From Xenoacremonium recifei (lineage: Eukaryota > Ascomycota > Sordariomycetes > Hypocreales > Nectriaceae), in contig WOFQ01000111.1 in assembly GCA_012184525.1 (NCBI GenBank), forward strand, positions 1 to 48,438: 48,438 bases of DNA, given 5' to 3'. The notes below the pieces were generated by a model that searched no databases, was not told the origin of the DNA, and worked only from the letters and a program-made list of their open reading frames with translations. This document shows positions 21,049 through 30,882 of the stretch, in pieces (positions within the stretch are counted from its first letter, which is position 1; every line of letters begins with the position of its first letter). A program made the position numbers and the translations under genes.

Positions 21049-21196
21049 CGACCACGCCAGGATTCGAACCTTTTACCATCTGTTAACACACGTCCTACTT
21101 CAACGTCTCAATGTCGACTAACCTGGAATCTCTAGAGGAATCGGCGAAGCTCAGAAGAACCGAAATCTAGCGCCTTAGCCATTAGGCCACGCGGCC
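21049..21196 (-). tRNA. tRNA-Arg(UCG) with anticodon-loop intron and a 53-nt insertion in the T-loop
   Basis: Read on the minus strand from 21196. The acceptor GGCCGCG pairs fully (two G-U) with CGTGGTC (21056-21050). The D arm is GCC-loop-GGC. The anticodon stem CTAGA pairs with TCTAG and the anticodon is TCG. A 22-nt intron (21159-21138) sits after position 37, the canonical eukaryotic site. The T stem CCAGG pairs with CCTGG and the loop should read TTCGAAT, but after CCAGGTT there are 53 extra bases (21119-21067). These end in a second GGTT before CGAATCCTGG. All arms are intact once both inserts are removed. The T-loop insert could be a non-canonical intron or an inactivating insertion with a 4-bp GGTT duplication. 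It separates the two halves of the B box, but the second GGTT re-creates a full GGTTCGAATCC next to the 3' half, so transcription may survive. Confidence 0.8.
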
Positions 21197-21676
21197 GATG
21201 AGTGATTGGATGGTTTGCCGAGGCCGAGCAGGTGGATTATGGATGGAGGGGTGGAGTGAGGGAATTGGATGAGCATCGTGAGTTCTGCGAGGTAGAAGAG
21301 AGCTGGCCGTCTTGGGGGCGTACACTATGCTTGTGAGATCATTTGTGAGCTTAACTCAACAGACATAGATCATGTCCCCCAAAACATATAACAATGGCAA
21401 TCTCGCCATTTACTAAATAAGAGATATTCTGTAGTCATGTACGTGCATTCATCTCGTATACTCCAAAACATGCATTCTACTCCCCGCGTGGTATCTCGTT
21501 GCATCCCAAGTTCCCAAGCACAAACTCACACACAGCCAACTCCGATCTGCTATGCTGGTCCCGAATACTATGCAAAACCTCTTCAAATCACTGCCACATC
21601 GCCTGGTTCGACGTGAGTCAACCCTCTTCCCCCAATGCAGAATCTAGAGTCCAAGTCTAGACGATGGTATGCTCCC
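21197..21676. other. Intergenic region, no gene seen
   Basis: This is the flank between the tRNA gene and the 3' end of the patatin lipase gene. No coding frame or strong repeat was recognised. Confidence 0.5.
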
Positions 21677-24175
21677 TCAGTCCCAGATGTTCCATCCGAT
21701 CTTCCCTCCTGACTTTATCGCCTCCACGCTCCCAACGCTAAGGGATCGTCGTTTCTTCGAAGTCGCCTGCGGAATATCGTAATGCTCGCACTCACTCGCT
21801 TCAGTGTCGTCCCGCTGGGCGTCACTCGGCTCGCTCGTCTCGGCCTCCTCTTCGGTTGGCGACGTCACATGGCCCCGCGACAGCCACGTCTGCTCAGACC
21901 AACAAGGATCCGATGAAGGCAGTGGCCCAGATTCTTCGTTCCCGGAATCATCGTCGCTCATACCACCCTGCGTCGTAGGGCTGACTGGAGCGTCGGGACT
22001 GGATACGCGGTCTGGATCGTCTTGTGGCGGAGTGACGGGCTTGGAGAAGTCGAAGGCGCCGGCGTCGCTCGTGTCCTCCTGTGCCTCAAGCAGCAGGGCA
22101 TTGCGCATGTGCACGTGGCTCTTAGACGCCCGCTTCAGGCGCGGCTTGCGCAAAGAGACGGGTGAGCCATTTCGGCGCAGGCGCATCTCGAGTCGCTCCT
22201 CTTGCTCCGTATCGTCGTCGGTAACACCGTAGTCTGGCAGTCGCCAGCGGTTGGACAACACATGGATGCTGCTACCGGATTGTCGGCGGCGTCGCGGCTG
22301 CGTCGGAACATCGGATGGTGTAAGCGACGCTGACTCCGGACCCTCGGGAGCGATCTGGAGGTGGAGGTGGCCAGCGCTGACGTTACTCCGTCGCAGATCG
22401 CGCTGGCTTTCCGAAAAGACGACTCGAGCTCGGAGGCGATGTACAGCTCGGTCCAAAGCCAGCTCGATGGCGCATCGGTCGCGGACACGGCTGAGTTTAG
22501 GCCATGTCGCACGCTCGCCCAGGAGGCACGAGCGGATCATGAACTCGCTCGTGGGGTTTCGCAAGAGTCGTGGAAGGTCGTTCATGCTGATCTCCGGGAG
22601 AATGTTGATGTCACCAGAGTACTTCTGGCTGAGGATGCTGCGGAACTTGGTCACAAGGTTTGGCATGAAGCCGACCTCCGAGAGGAATTGCAGGCGATGC
22701 AAGGCTTCGTCCTTGGCCAGCGCAGTCAGCGTGTACACCCAGTCCAGGTCGTCGCGACTGGAAATCTTGCGCCGCTCGAGTTTCTCGGACGGGATCAAAT
22801 GATCATCTTTGGCCAGAAAAGGCACAACATGAGGATTTACCTGCGAGACGATGAAATGGTTGACGTTGAACATCTCCGACAAGCGAGTCATGGGAAGATC
22901 GTTGTCCACGGAACCGTCAATCCATCGCTGTGGTGAAGGATTCCAAGGCAGATGCTCGCCAGTGACAGGGTCTTTGACAAGAAGAGGAGATGCATTGAAG
23001 ACCAACGGCACCGAGCATGAAGCTGCGACAGCCGACCAGATCATGACATTGGGTGCTGTCACATAGTTGAGCAACCGGGGGAGCTCGTAGATGGAGGCGG
23101 TTGAGACGCAAATGTTGCAGATTCGACGGGTTCGGTTGTATGCCTCCTGGAATGTCATGTCACCCGTTAAACTCCGCATCACGCGCGTTAGATGCTTGAT
23201 ATCAGACCAGCTCCCTTCCGTTAGGAGTCTCTTCAGGTGATCCAGCACACCGGCCTGGCTATCTTCCTCCTCAAACACGGCCAAGTCGCCGTAGGGAAAC
23301 TCCTTGATTAGCTCAGGCATCTCCTCGTCTGTTCGACTACATATGACGGCACAAACGATGCTGCCTGCACTGGCGCCGGAAATGATTCGTGGGAGCAGTT
23401 GTGCTTCGAAGAGCGCTTTCAAAACACCAATATGGGTCATGCCAAACGTCCCTCCTCCTGACAGGAGAAGTGCACTTCGCCCGAAGCTCTGTCGGGCAAA
23501 GAGTATGCCCTCAAGAAGATCCTTGTACTCGAATCCAGGGTCGAGGCGGCTCTGGGTAACCACGGCGTCGATCGTCATGAGGGTAGACTCAACGTACCGC
23601 TCAATCAGGTGTTTCGTCCCAGTGTATGAATGACGGTAAAGGTCAACGTTGTCCATGCCACCAAGATCGCGAGACAGTGCCGTCCGTAGTAGATGCAACA
23701 TAGTCCTCGCATCGCCTCGTTTGCGCGCCTCGTCAAGTTCGTTGAGTCGCTCCTCGATCAGCTGCGGATTGTAGTCGCCGGTCGTCGCATCGCGTTTCCA
23801 CTCCTCGTTGCCTTCGAGTACGTCGAGTTCCTGTGCGGCCTTTGCCCAGTGTACGTAACTTTCCGCCTGGAGGTCATCAGCATGAGTCGTGATCGAGGGA
23901 AGAGGGTGGCGTACAGATCGCATGCGCTGACAAAGAATCTTGCGCCGTTCTTCGAGAACCTGAGTCTGCTCCCTCTGGTAGTCGGTCAAGCCGTCCTTCC
24001 AGGACAGCCAAGCATTGTTGGCACCCTTGAGGGCCTTTTGGACCGTCTGAACGACAGAAGTCGCCTGCGTTTGGGCAGGTTTCGCGCTGGCCTTGGTATT
24101 CGCTCGGGCGACTGGCTTGACCGGCTTGATGTGGATGGCAGGGACATGCCGGGCTGGGACCAACAGGTCAGCCAT
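21677..24175 (-). CDS. Patatin-like triacylglycerol lipase/phospholipase with DUF3336 (Tgl3/4/5-SDP1 type)
   Basis: Proposed CDS complement(join(21677..23866,23915..24175)), 816 aa. The N-terminal DUF3336-like helical part (AAQELDVLEGNEEWK) is followed by the patatin core: oxyanion loop LLLSGGGTFGMTHIGVLKAL near 219, nucleophile motif GASAG near 252, and the catalytic aspartate in RWIDGSVDNDLP near 402. Such enzymes hydrolyse stored triacylglycerol at lipid droplets. The 48-bp intron (23867-23914) is stop-free and in frame. It has GTACGC, CTGATG and CAG, and its removal restores RMRSAESYVHWA. The last 250 residues are Ser/Glu/Asp-rich and probably phosphoregulated. The frame stays open upstream to 24364. 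An alternative start there would add an Arg/Ser-rich, acid-poor N-terminus resembling a mitochondrial presequence. Confidence 0.9.
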   Translation of the reverse strand: MADLLVPARHVPAIHIKPVKPVARANTKASAKPAQTQATSVVQTVQKALKGANNAWLSWKDGLTDYQREQTQVLEERRKILCQRMRSVRHPLPSITTHADDLQAESYVHWAKAAQELDVLEGNEEWKRDATTGDYNPQLIEERLNELDEARKRGDARTMLHLLRTALSRDLGGMDNVDLYRHSYTGTKHLIERYVESTLMTIDAVVTQSRLDPGFEYKDLLEGILFARQSFGRSALLLSGGGTFGMTHIGVLKALFEAQLLPRIISGASAGSIVCAVICSRTDEEMPELIKEFPYGDLAVFEEEDSQAGVLDHLKRLLTEGSWSDIKHLTRVMRSLTGDMTFQEAYNRTRRICNICVSTASIYELPRLLNYVTAPNVMIWSAVAASCSVPLVFNASPLLVKDPVTGEHLPWNPSPQRWIDGSVDNDLPMTRLSEMFNVNHFIVSQVNPHVVPFLAKDDHLIPSEKLERRKISSRDDLDWVYTLTALAKDEALHRLQFLSEVGFMPNLVTKFRSILSQKYSGDINILPEISMNDLPRLLRNPTSEFMIRSCLLGERATWPKLSRVRDRCAIELALDRAVHRLRARVVFSESQRDLRRSNVSAGHLHLQIAPEGPESASLTPSDVPTQPRRRRQSGSSIHVLSNRWRLPDYGVTDDDTEQEERLEMRLRRNGSPVSLRKPRLKRASKSHVHMRNALLLEAQEDTSDAGAFDFSKPVTPPQDDPDRVSSPDAPVSPTTQGGMSDDDSGNEESGPLPSSDPCWSEQTWLSRGHVTSPTEEEAETSEPSDAQRDDTEASECEHYDIPQATSKKRRSLSVGSVEAIKSGGKIGWNIWD

Positions 24176-27120
24176 GGCGATGTCTCCTGGGTGAAAGCGA
24201 GATTTGGCGGTTATCTCATGACGAGTGGTGAAAGATCGGTTCTGGTCGTCTTTGTAGAGAGGATCTTGAGGGCGTAATCGTTCGGGATGACGAGGGGGGA
24301 CCGCGGGAGAGGTAGTCGAAGAACGTAGGAGAGCGGACAACGACGACCGGAGAAGAAATCGCACGTGGGAGAAGCCGAAGGAGAACGAGAAATAAGGTTG
24401 CAGGAAGAGTTATTTACAGACGAGACTTCGTGTGGAGGAGAGGGGAGGCGGAGGTTCGGAGAGGGAGTCTTGAATTGGAGGAAGACGGGCTGGACTGGGC
24501 TGGAGGGATGGATGATGCAGGAAAGCCGGGATCAGCAAATTGGGTGGGTGGGGGAACTTCGGAGGCCTGGGGCGCGAGATCGGCCAATGGGAGATGGCGA
24601 ATTCCCCTTCTTCCCCGCCATTTCTCCCTGGAGCAGGCGCTGGAGAATGTGGGGGATGAGGCAGGTGCCCTCCACGCTGCCCGCCCCTGCCCGCCGCAGT
24701 ACCGGCTGACCCCCCTGAAGCAACCCCAAGCAGGCTGTGACAGCGGCCTGCAGCCTGTAAGAATGCCTCGCTTCAGGCGTCTGACCCCCCTTGGGACCTC
24801 TTGGGACCTCCTGTATCGGACGCACTCACCGCTCCTGCCCCGATCGCAGCAGGCGTGACGCAATTGCGACCAGGGCACGTGGACCTGCTCCTTCCTCCCC
24901 GTCAATCGGCTCGACTCTCAGTGGCTGCGCGACGACTCCAGCTTTTCAGACTTTCACATGCATTCCTGGGGTTTGCCATATTTCCCCAAACAGCGGCTGA
25001 TCTGATAACTCCCGACGCCCGAATGATTCAGCATGAGCTGACTCGGATGCGGCATGATCTGACACCCTAAGCGAACCTGGGCAGGGCAGTGACATCTTTC
25101 CGCCGTGTTTTTGCTGGCTGCAAAATACCGATGCCGACACTGTCCTCCCTTGGTGCGGCTTGCATGCATTTCAGTGTCCGTACCGCGCTGGCTAATTCTG
25201 CCCAGCCTAGGCCCTAAGCATTTGTTTTGAGATGCGCTCGACTAGTAGGAGAGCGTCGGGATGTTAAGCATGCCACTTCGAAGTTCGGAGCTGGTCAGCT
25301 TCAGCTGACATGGTGGAGGGAATAACTACAGGGTAGTATCCAAGAGGCTGCGCACCCTTCTTCCGCTGGACCCCTCTCGCCCTGAGATTTATGCATGTGT
25401 TATTAGTCATATGATTCTCACGGCACCCCCCAACGTAGATACAAACCAGCGTCATGTAATGACAAAGGTTAGATGGGGGAGAAATGTCTGGAGAAGAGAA
25501 AAGGATCTGAGTAGGTGATGGGGATCTGGGATAGAAAGGGATCTATCATATCCCATGCGAATAGTATGACCCTATATTATGCATGTGACTAGGATCCAGC
25601 GCAGTCCACAACCTGAACTAGGTATGTAGACTGTGTGATCAAGATCATTTCGTAATACTCCAACCTAGATCACTTCTTTTTCATCTCTGACGCAGCATGG
25701 GATATCTATCTTATTGTATTCATCCATTCTCAAAGACTTTCGTAAGGCTCTTAAATAGTCTACTCCAAAAGTAGAGAAATATTGATTTTCCCTCCCATAA
25801 ATCTTTTACAGTTCCTTACATGACAAGAACCTGACGAATCATTTCTCCTCGAACCCTAAAACCCAGGTTTCTGCGGTTGCAGACTCGCAAAATCTGATGA
25901 GCTTATAATAGCATGTAGCTACTTCCTTAGGAGAGTCCAGTGACGGGTCAATATCCTCTATACTGAGAAGCTTAGCTGGGACGGCAAGAAGCACTTTGTG
26001 GTGCTGTGCCAGGTATTATTTGCCCACACTCACGTAAGCCGCATAAATCATAATATAATTCTAACTAGAAAGAACCTGTCAAGTACACCATATACTCTGA
26101 AATCGGTGTTCTAAGAATGAGAGGAATAGATCACTCTAGATACTATGAAAGAAGAATCCGAAGTCCAGGAGGGAGAACAGGGCCTCCAACGCCAGATATT
26201 TCGACGCGCCCGAAAAATTCTCCCATCATAACCAATGAAGATCGTCAGGGCACAAAACCAGGATTAAGTTAAAGGAAGATGTCCTTGACAGTAGCGTTAG
26301 TATTGAGGGCTCCATGAAGTCCAATGTTTAATCTAGCCATGATGTTCCATGAGCGGGGAATTTTGGATCCAATAAACTCGAGGTACGGACCAGAACCTCA
26401 CTAGGTGAAGGGGCAGTTGTAACACAAATACGGAACGCGGCCACTCAAGAACCTGTTTGACATGCTGGTGTTGGACAAGCACGGAAAGCCACCAGCCACA
26501 TCATCGGAGCGGCGTCAGTCCTAACTGACGTGGTAGCCAATCGGCCAGTTGACACACACGCGTTGATGAACGCTGACGAAGCCCTCAAGGTTCTTTAGTT
26601 AGATCTAGGCAGTTATTCACCGAGCCACCACAGCCTACAGCAGATCCAGAGTGCCTCAGCCCAAAACCTTCCCAAAGAAGCAGCCCGAACGACCCGCCCC
26701 GAGCGCGGGGCCGAAGCGGAGCATCCGGCCGGCGCTCTCCGAAGCAAGTTTCACAGCCCAGAAACAGGGCAGAAGAACACAAACGACCTACGATGCGATC
26801 GAATCCTCGTTCGCTCCGTCGTAATACGGGCGAAACACAGAGCCGTCACAACCCGACCCAATCAGGCAGTGTCAAAGCTGCGCGGTGTGCCGCTGACGCG
26901 GTCTTGATGTGAGGCTCCAAACGTTCCCCGCATCACAGCTAAGCCCTATGGGGATCATCGACTTGTAATGGATGACGTCTGACGCGGGAAGCTGGAGGCG
27001 ACACGGGGAGCAATCGAGATGGAGGAGACGGGAGGTATTAAACCTGGAGGCCCCGGATGGGCTGGAGTTGGGTTTGAGTGTCTCTGATCCATCTAGTGTT
27101 GAAGAAAAGAGATTGCAACC
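24176..27120. other. 2.9-kb gene-free region, AT-rich in its centre
   Basis: 24.2-25.2 kb is GC-rich and probably the lipase promoter. 25.4-26.5 kb is AT-rich with dense stops in all frames, and 26.6-27.1 kb is the opsin gene's promoter. I found no tRNA, no terminal inverted repeats and no coding remnant that I could name. The AT-rich centre could be decayed (RIP-affected) mobile DNA, but no source element is recognisable. Confidence 0.45.
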
Positions 27121-28126
27121 ATGGATGCCCTACGAGCTACGCATACTCATACCCGTGTTGGGCCTATCCCGACTGTTGTGCGTACGTATACTTCAACCGC
27201 GTTTCTAACGGTCCCTTCAACGGCTGACACTCACACTTTTCACAGCAACCCCTCCGACGTTCCAAACCGCCGGTGAAGATGGCAAACGTGCCCTCTGGGT
27301 CGTTTTCGTCATCATGCTGCTGTCGTCGGCCATCTTCGCCGGCATTTCGTGGCGCATTCCCGTATCACGCCGGTTGTACCACGTCCTGACGACGCTCATC
27401 ACCATCATTGCCGCGCTTTCGTACTTCGCCATGGCATCTGGCCACGCCACAAGCTTCAGCTGCAGCCGCCATAACGAGCACCACCGCCACCACGTCCCGG
27501 ATACGAGCCACGATGTCTGCCGCCAGGTCTTCTGGGCGCGCTATGTTGACTGGAGCTTGACTACGCCGTTGTTACTGGCTGATCTATGTCTGCTGGCAGG
27601 CGTGGATGGGGCGCACACGTTGATGGCTATTGTGGCGGACATTATTATGGTGTTGGCTGGACTTTTTGCCGCGTTTGGGCGTGCTCATACGGCGCAGAAG
27701 TGGGGATGGTATGCCATCGGGTGTGTGGCATATCTCTTTGTGCTGTGGCATGTTGCTGTGCATGGATCGCGAATGGTGAGGGCCAAGGGAGACAAGGTCA
27801 CGAAGCTGTTTGGCACGTTGGCAACATTTACGCTGGTGCTGTGGACTATTTATCCCATGTGAGTTGAGACCCTGATTCGAGCTTGACATGATGATTGACC
27901 AAATAGTGTTTGGGGAATTGCCGATGGCGCTCGTAAAACCTCCGTCGACACGGAAATTATCGCCTACGCCATCCTCGATGTGCTGGCCAAGCCAGTGTTC
28001 GGCATCATCCTGCTCAGAGCCCATCGCCAGATCCCAGAAACCAACATCGAAGTCGGCGGATACTGGTCACAAGGCCTCAGTTCTGAAGGTCGTATCCGCA
28101 TCGGCGATGACGAAGAGGGCGCATAG
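27121..28126 (+). CDS. Microbial-type (type I) rhodopsin, proton-pump motif
   Basis: Proposed CDS join(27121..27181,27246..27858,27907..28126), 297 aa with seven membrane helices. Helix C reads RYVDWSLTTPLLLAD, placing D122, T126 and D133 at the bacteriorhodopsin D85/T89/D96 positions (DTD motif of outward proton pumps). Helix G has D249 and the retinal-binding K253 in DVLAKPVFG, with the standard D-x3-K spacing. This favours a light-driven pump of the Leptosphaeria/CarO kind over the lysine-less opsin-related proteins. The loop between helices B and C is unusually His-rich (HNEHHRHH, about 97-103), a possible metal or pH-sensing patch. No carotenoid or retinal genes lie beside it, unlike the Fusarium car cluster. 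Confidence 0.92.
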
Positions 28127-28627
28127 TCATCCTGCTGCAAGACTTTGTTTCGGAAAGCAATTCAAGGTGATTGAGTTCGAGGGTGATGGGAGCTGCTGTG
28201 TCGCGAGAGTCTGATGATACATGGCTCTCTGTAGGATATTGGGGAACGATCTGAATTGACCGAGAACAAACATGGAAAAGCTCGTACTGTTAAGTTTACT
28301 TCTATTTTTAAAAGCCATGTAATTGATTTGCATTCATGAGGATGATTTAGACCTCCGTTCCTATTTGATCCCGGGTGGGTCGTCGGCTTTACGGGGGGAG
28401 GGCACTCCGGAGGTTGTAACCCCGAAGACATGGTCCGGGGCGGATTCGATATTAGTCGGTGTGGTTACATGGAAACAAGGTAATTTGGGGTTCAAATGGT
28501 GGCTTCTTCGGACTATAAAGCCCAGTATCTCAGTTGTGTGCTTTGCATATCGAATGGTGAAAGTGTGTTCTCAAACCTACCATTACGTCAGCGCACAAAG
28601 CTGGATTGAAGAGACTGTTGCATGTAA
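28127..28627. other. Intergenic region, no gene seen
   Basis: Short same-direction spacer between the opsin and oxidoreductase genes. A GC-rich palindromic stretch occurs around 28365-28440 (ccgggtgggtcgtc ... ccccgaag), without an identifiable role. Confidence 0.4.
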
Positions 28628-29697
28628 ATGACCATGGACCTTCCAGAGACTATGAGAGGCATAATCTGCGAGTCTGCAGGCCCTGCGTCGGTTCTGGTAG
28701 AGCACACCATACCCCTTCCTATGCCGCAACCGGGCCAAGTCCTCATCAAAGTACTTGGGTTTGGCCTGAACCGCGGAGGTATGAGACTACAATTAGCTTC
28801 TGTATGGTCTCATGTGTTTACTTCTTTTCAGAAATGCTCTCTCGTCTTGGCCAGGGCCATATGGTCCTCCCACAGATCCTCGGCATTGAGTGTCTGGGGC
28901 TCATCGCCGCCTACCATGAGTCTGTTACCAACCCACCGTTTCCCATTGGCACTCGTATCTTCACCTGCATGGGCGGTCTCGGTCGAACGATTCCTGGATC
29001 CTATGCGGAATATACGTGCGCTGAGATCGAGAATATCTGCGTCGTGCCGTCGACGAATCTCTCGGTCTCTCAATTGGCGGCACTGCCTGAGATGTTACAG
29101 ACAACGTGGGGAGCACTGACAGCTGGGCTGGACGTGCAAAAGGGCGATACCGTTCTTGTTCGCGGTGCAACAAGCTCAATTGGACTGTGTGCAATTCAGC
29201 TTGCCCGTGAACTCGGTGCTTCACATGTTGCAGCGACGTCACGCAATGCGGACCGGACCGAGCTCCTCCTCGAGACCGGGGCGGACGAGGTGTTCATTGA
29301 TGATGGTAACATCGTAGCCCAATTGAAAGGCAGGGACGGTTTCGACAAAGTTATGGAACTTGTTGGAACGCCTACACTGAATGACAGCATCGCCTGCGCA
29401 GAGCCCCGAGGCACTGTTTGTGTCGTCGGCAACCAAAGTGGTGGGTCGTGGATCATGGAGGGTTTCTCGCCGTTCTTCCTGGGTTTGCCGCGGAGGGTAC
29501 GGCTGTGTGCGTATGGTGGAGGACCCGAGGATTTGAAGGAAGTTCCATGGGAAGAGCTTCTTGGAGATATTGAACAGGGCAAGATGGCCGTGAAAATTGA
29601 GGTGCTGAAGGGATTGAAAGAGGTTCAGAGAGCGCATCAAGTAATGGAAGAGGGCGGAGGTGGAAGAAAGATGGTGGCTGTTGTTTCAGAGGATTGA
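28628..29697 (+). CDS. Zinc-free medium-chain dehydrogenase/reductase (quinone oxidoreductase-like)
   Basis: Proposed CDS join(28628..28778,28832..29697), 338 aa. The N-terminal GroES-like fold has GQVLIKVLGFGLNRGEM and ILGIECLGLI. The Rossmann domain has GATSSIGLCAIQLAREL as the NADPH-binding loop. The structural and catalytic zinc ligands of alcohol dehydrogenases are missing, so it belongs with the NADPH:quinone oxidoreductase/enoyl reductase branch. The 53-bp intron (GTATGA to TTTTCAG) joins NRG to EML. A second Met two codons downstream could equally be the start. Substrate unknown. It stands alone, so no pathway is implied. Confidence 0.88.
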
Positions 29698-30029
29698 CCC
29701 GGATATGAAGTTCTTGCAATTCGGGCTTCAATTATTAAGTTAATTTCTTTTCGAGGACTCTTGCTTTTTTTTTTTCCTTTCATTATTTTGAGTCATTACA
29801 TCGCACCTAAGTCGATACATATGACCCAAAGAGGAGATATGGCGGATGGAGCCTGCGATTATCTCCTCTTTCAGTCGGACTCTCAAACTCCGAAGATGGA
29901 AGCTGAAATGAGTCAGGCTAATCAACAAGCGCGGTATTTATAGCTGCTCAGCCATACAAGTAAAGATCCAATTCGTCCACAACCCTGTCAAAGTCAATCG
30001 CTTCATACAATTGCGACTTACAGCCCAAA
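29698..30029 (+). promoter_or_regulatory. Spacer and promoter of the GNAT gene
   Basis: Contains a T-run at about 29765-29776 and a TATA-like TATTTATAG at 29935-29943, roughly 90 bp before the acetyltransferase ATG. No gene. Confidence 0.4.
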
Positions 30030-30524
30030 ATGGCAGAAGACTATCCCCGGGTGTCTATCCCAGGACTGACCCTCGTTCGGGCCTCCCCGGCCGATGTCCC
30101 GGCCATCAAGGCCATCGTCGACGCCGCATACACAAAATATATCGAGCGTATCGGGAAGCCTCCGGCACCCATGCTGACCGATTACCTTGAGCTCCTCAAG
30201 ACACATGATATTTTCGTCCTGCGCGATGACGCGTCTGGGACGATCCTCGGGTCCATCGTGCTCGAGGCCGACGACGGCTCCGATGCGGTTCAGCTGAACA
30301 ACCTGGTCGTAGGACCCACGGCGCAGGGGAAAGGATATGGCCGCGTTCTGATGAACTTTGCGGAGGACTTCACACGGTTTAAGGGCAAGGTCGCGATTGA
30401 GTTGTATACGAATGTCAAGATGTATGAGAACTTGACGCTATACGTGAAGTTGGGGTTTGATGAGACGGGGAGGAAGACCGATCAGGGATACGAGCGTGTT
30501 TACTTTCGAAAAGCGATTGCATGA
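30030..30524 (+). CDS. GNAT-family N-acetyltransferase
   Basis: A 164-aa single-exon protein. Acetyl-CoA binding motif A is seen as VVGPTAQGKGYGRVLM (Q-x2-G-x-G type), preceded by strand LNNLVV, and followed by the C-terminal YVKLGFDETGRKT, a typical GNAT end. The acceptor is probably a small molecule, since no protein-targeting domain is present, but it cannot be deduced. No introns and no signal peptide. 30525-30882 downstream holds no gene. Confidence 0.9.
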   Translation: MAEDYPRVSIPGLTLVRASPADVPAIKAIVDAAYTKYIERIGKPPAPMLTDYLELLKTHDIFVLRDDASGTILGSIVLEADDGSDAVQLNNLVVGPTAQGKGYGRVLMNFAEDFTRFKGKVAIELYTNVKMYENLTLYVKLGFDETGRKTDQGYERVYFRKAIA

Positions 30525-30882
30525 ACGACAAGTTTGCAAAGAGTCAATTATACTTGCATTCGTCAAAGCATATAGATCTGTGTGTTGCTGGATAGATGGT
30601 ATCACTATCGCCGATAGTCACAATTCAAGCGATGTTTGTCATGTCGCTTTCTCGGTTAAGATACAAATCACTTAAGACTTTAGAGACTGAAATTAAGTAA
30701 AGGCCAATCATATAATTGAAAGCAACCTATCGCTGACATGAATACTGATACAGGAGTATACTGAGACGGTGCATTGCCATGTCCAACGCTCTGTCTAACA
30801 AAAATTAGGATATACAAGCTCGTCAGGTCTTTTATTTGAGTTTTTAGGAGTCAATGCAGAGATTTAATTTGCTCTTCATTCC

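Noticed and set aside
21410..21416. Yap1-type TTACTAA site as a regulator of the peroxiredoxin gene
   Set aside because: It lies about 1.65 kb upstream of the peroxiredoxin start, beyond the tRNA gene, and a 7-mer is expected by chance at this frequency.
24414..24905. 163- and 142-codon open frames upstream of the lipase gene
   Set aside because: They overlap on opposite strands and show no homology or splice-supported continuation. They lie in the lipase promoter.
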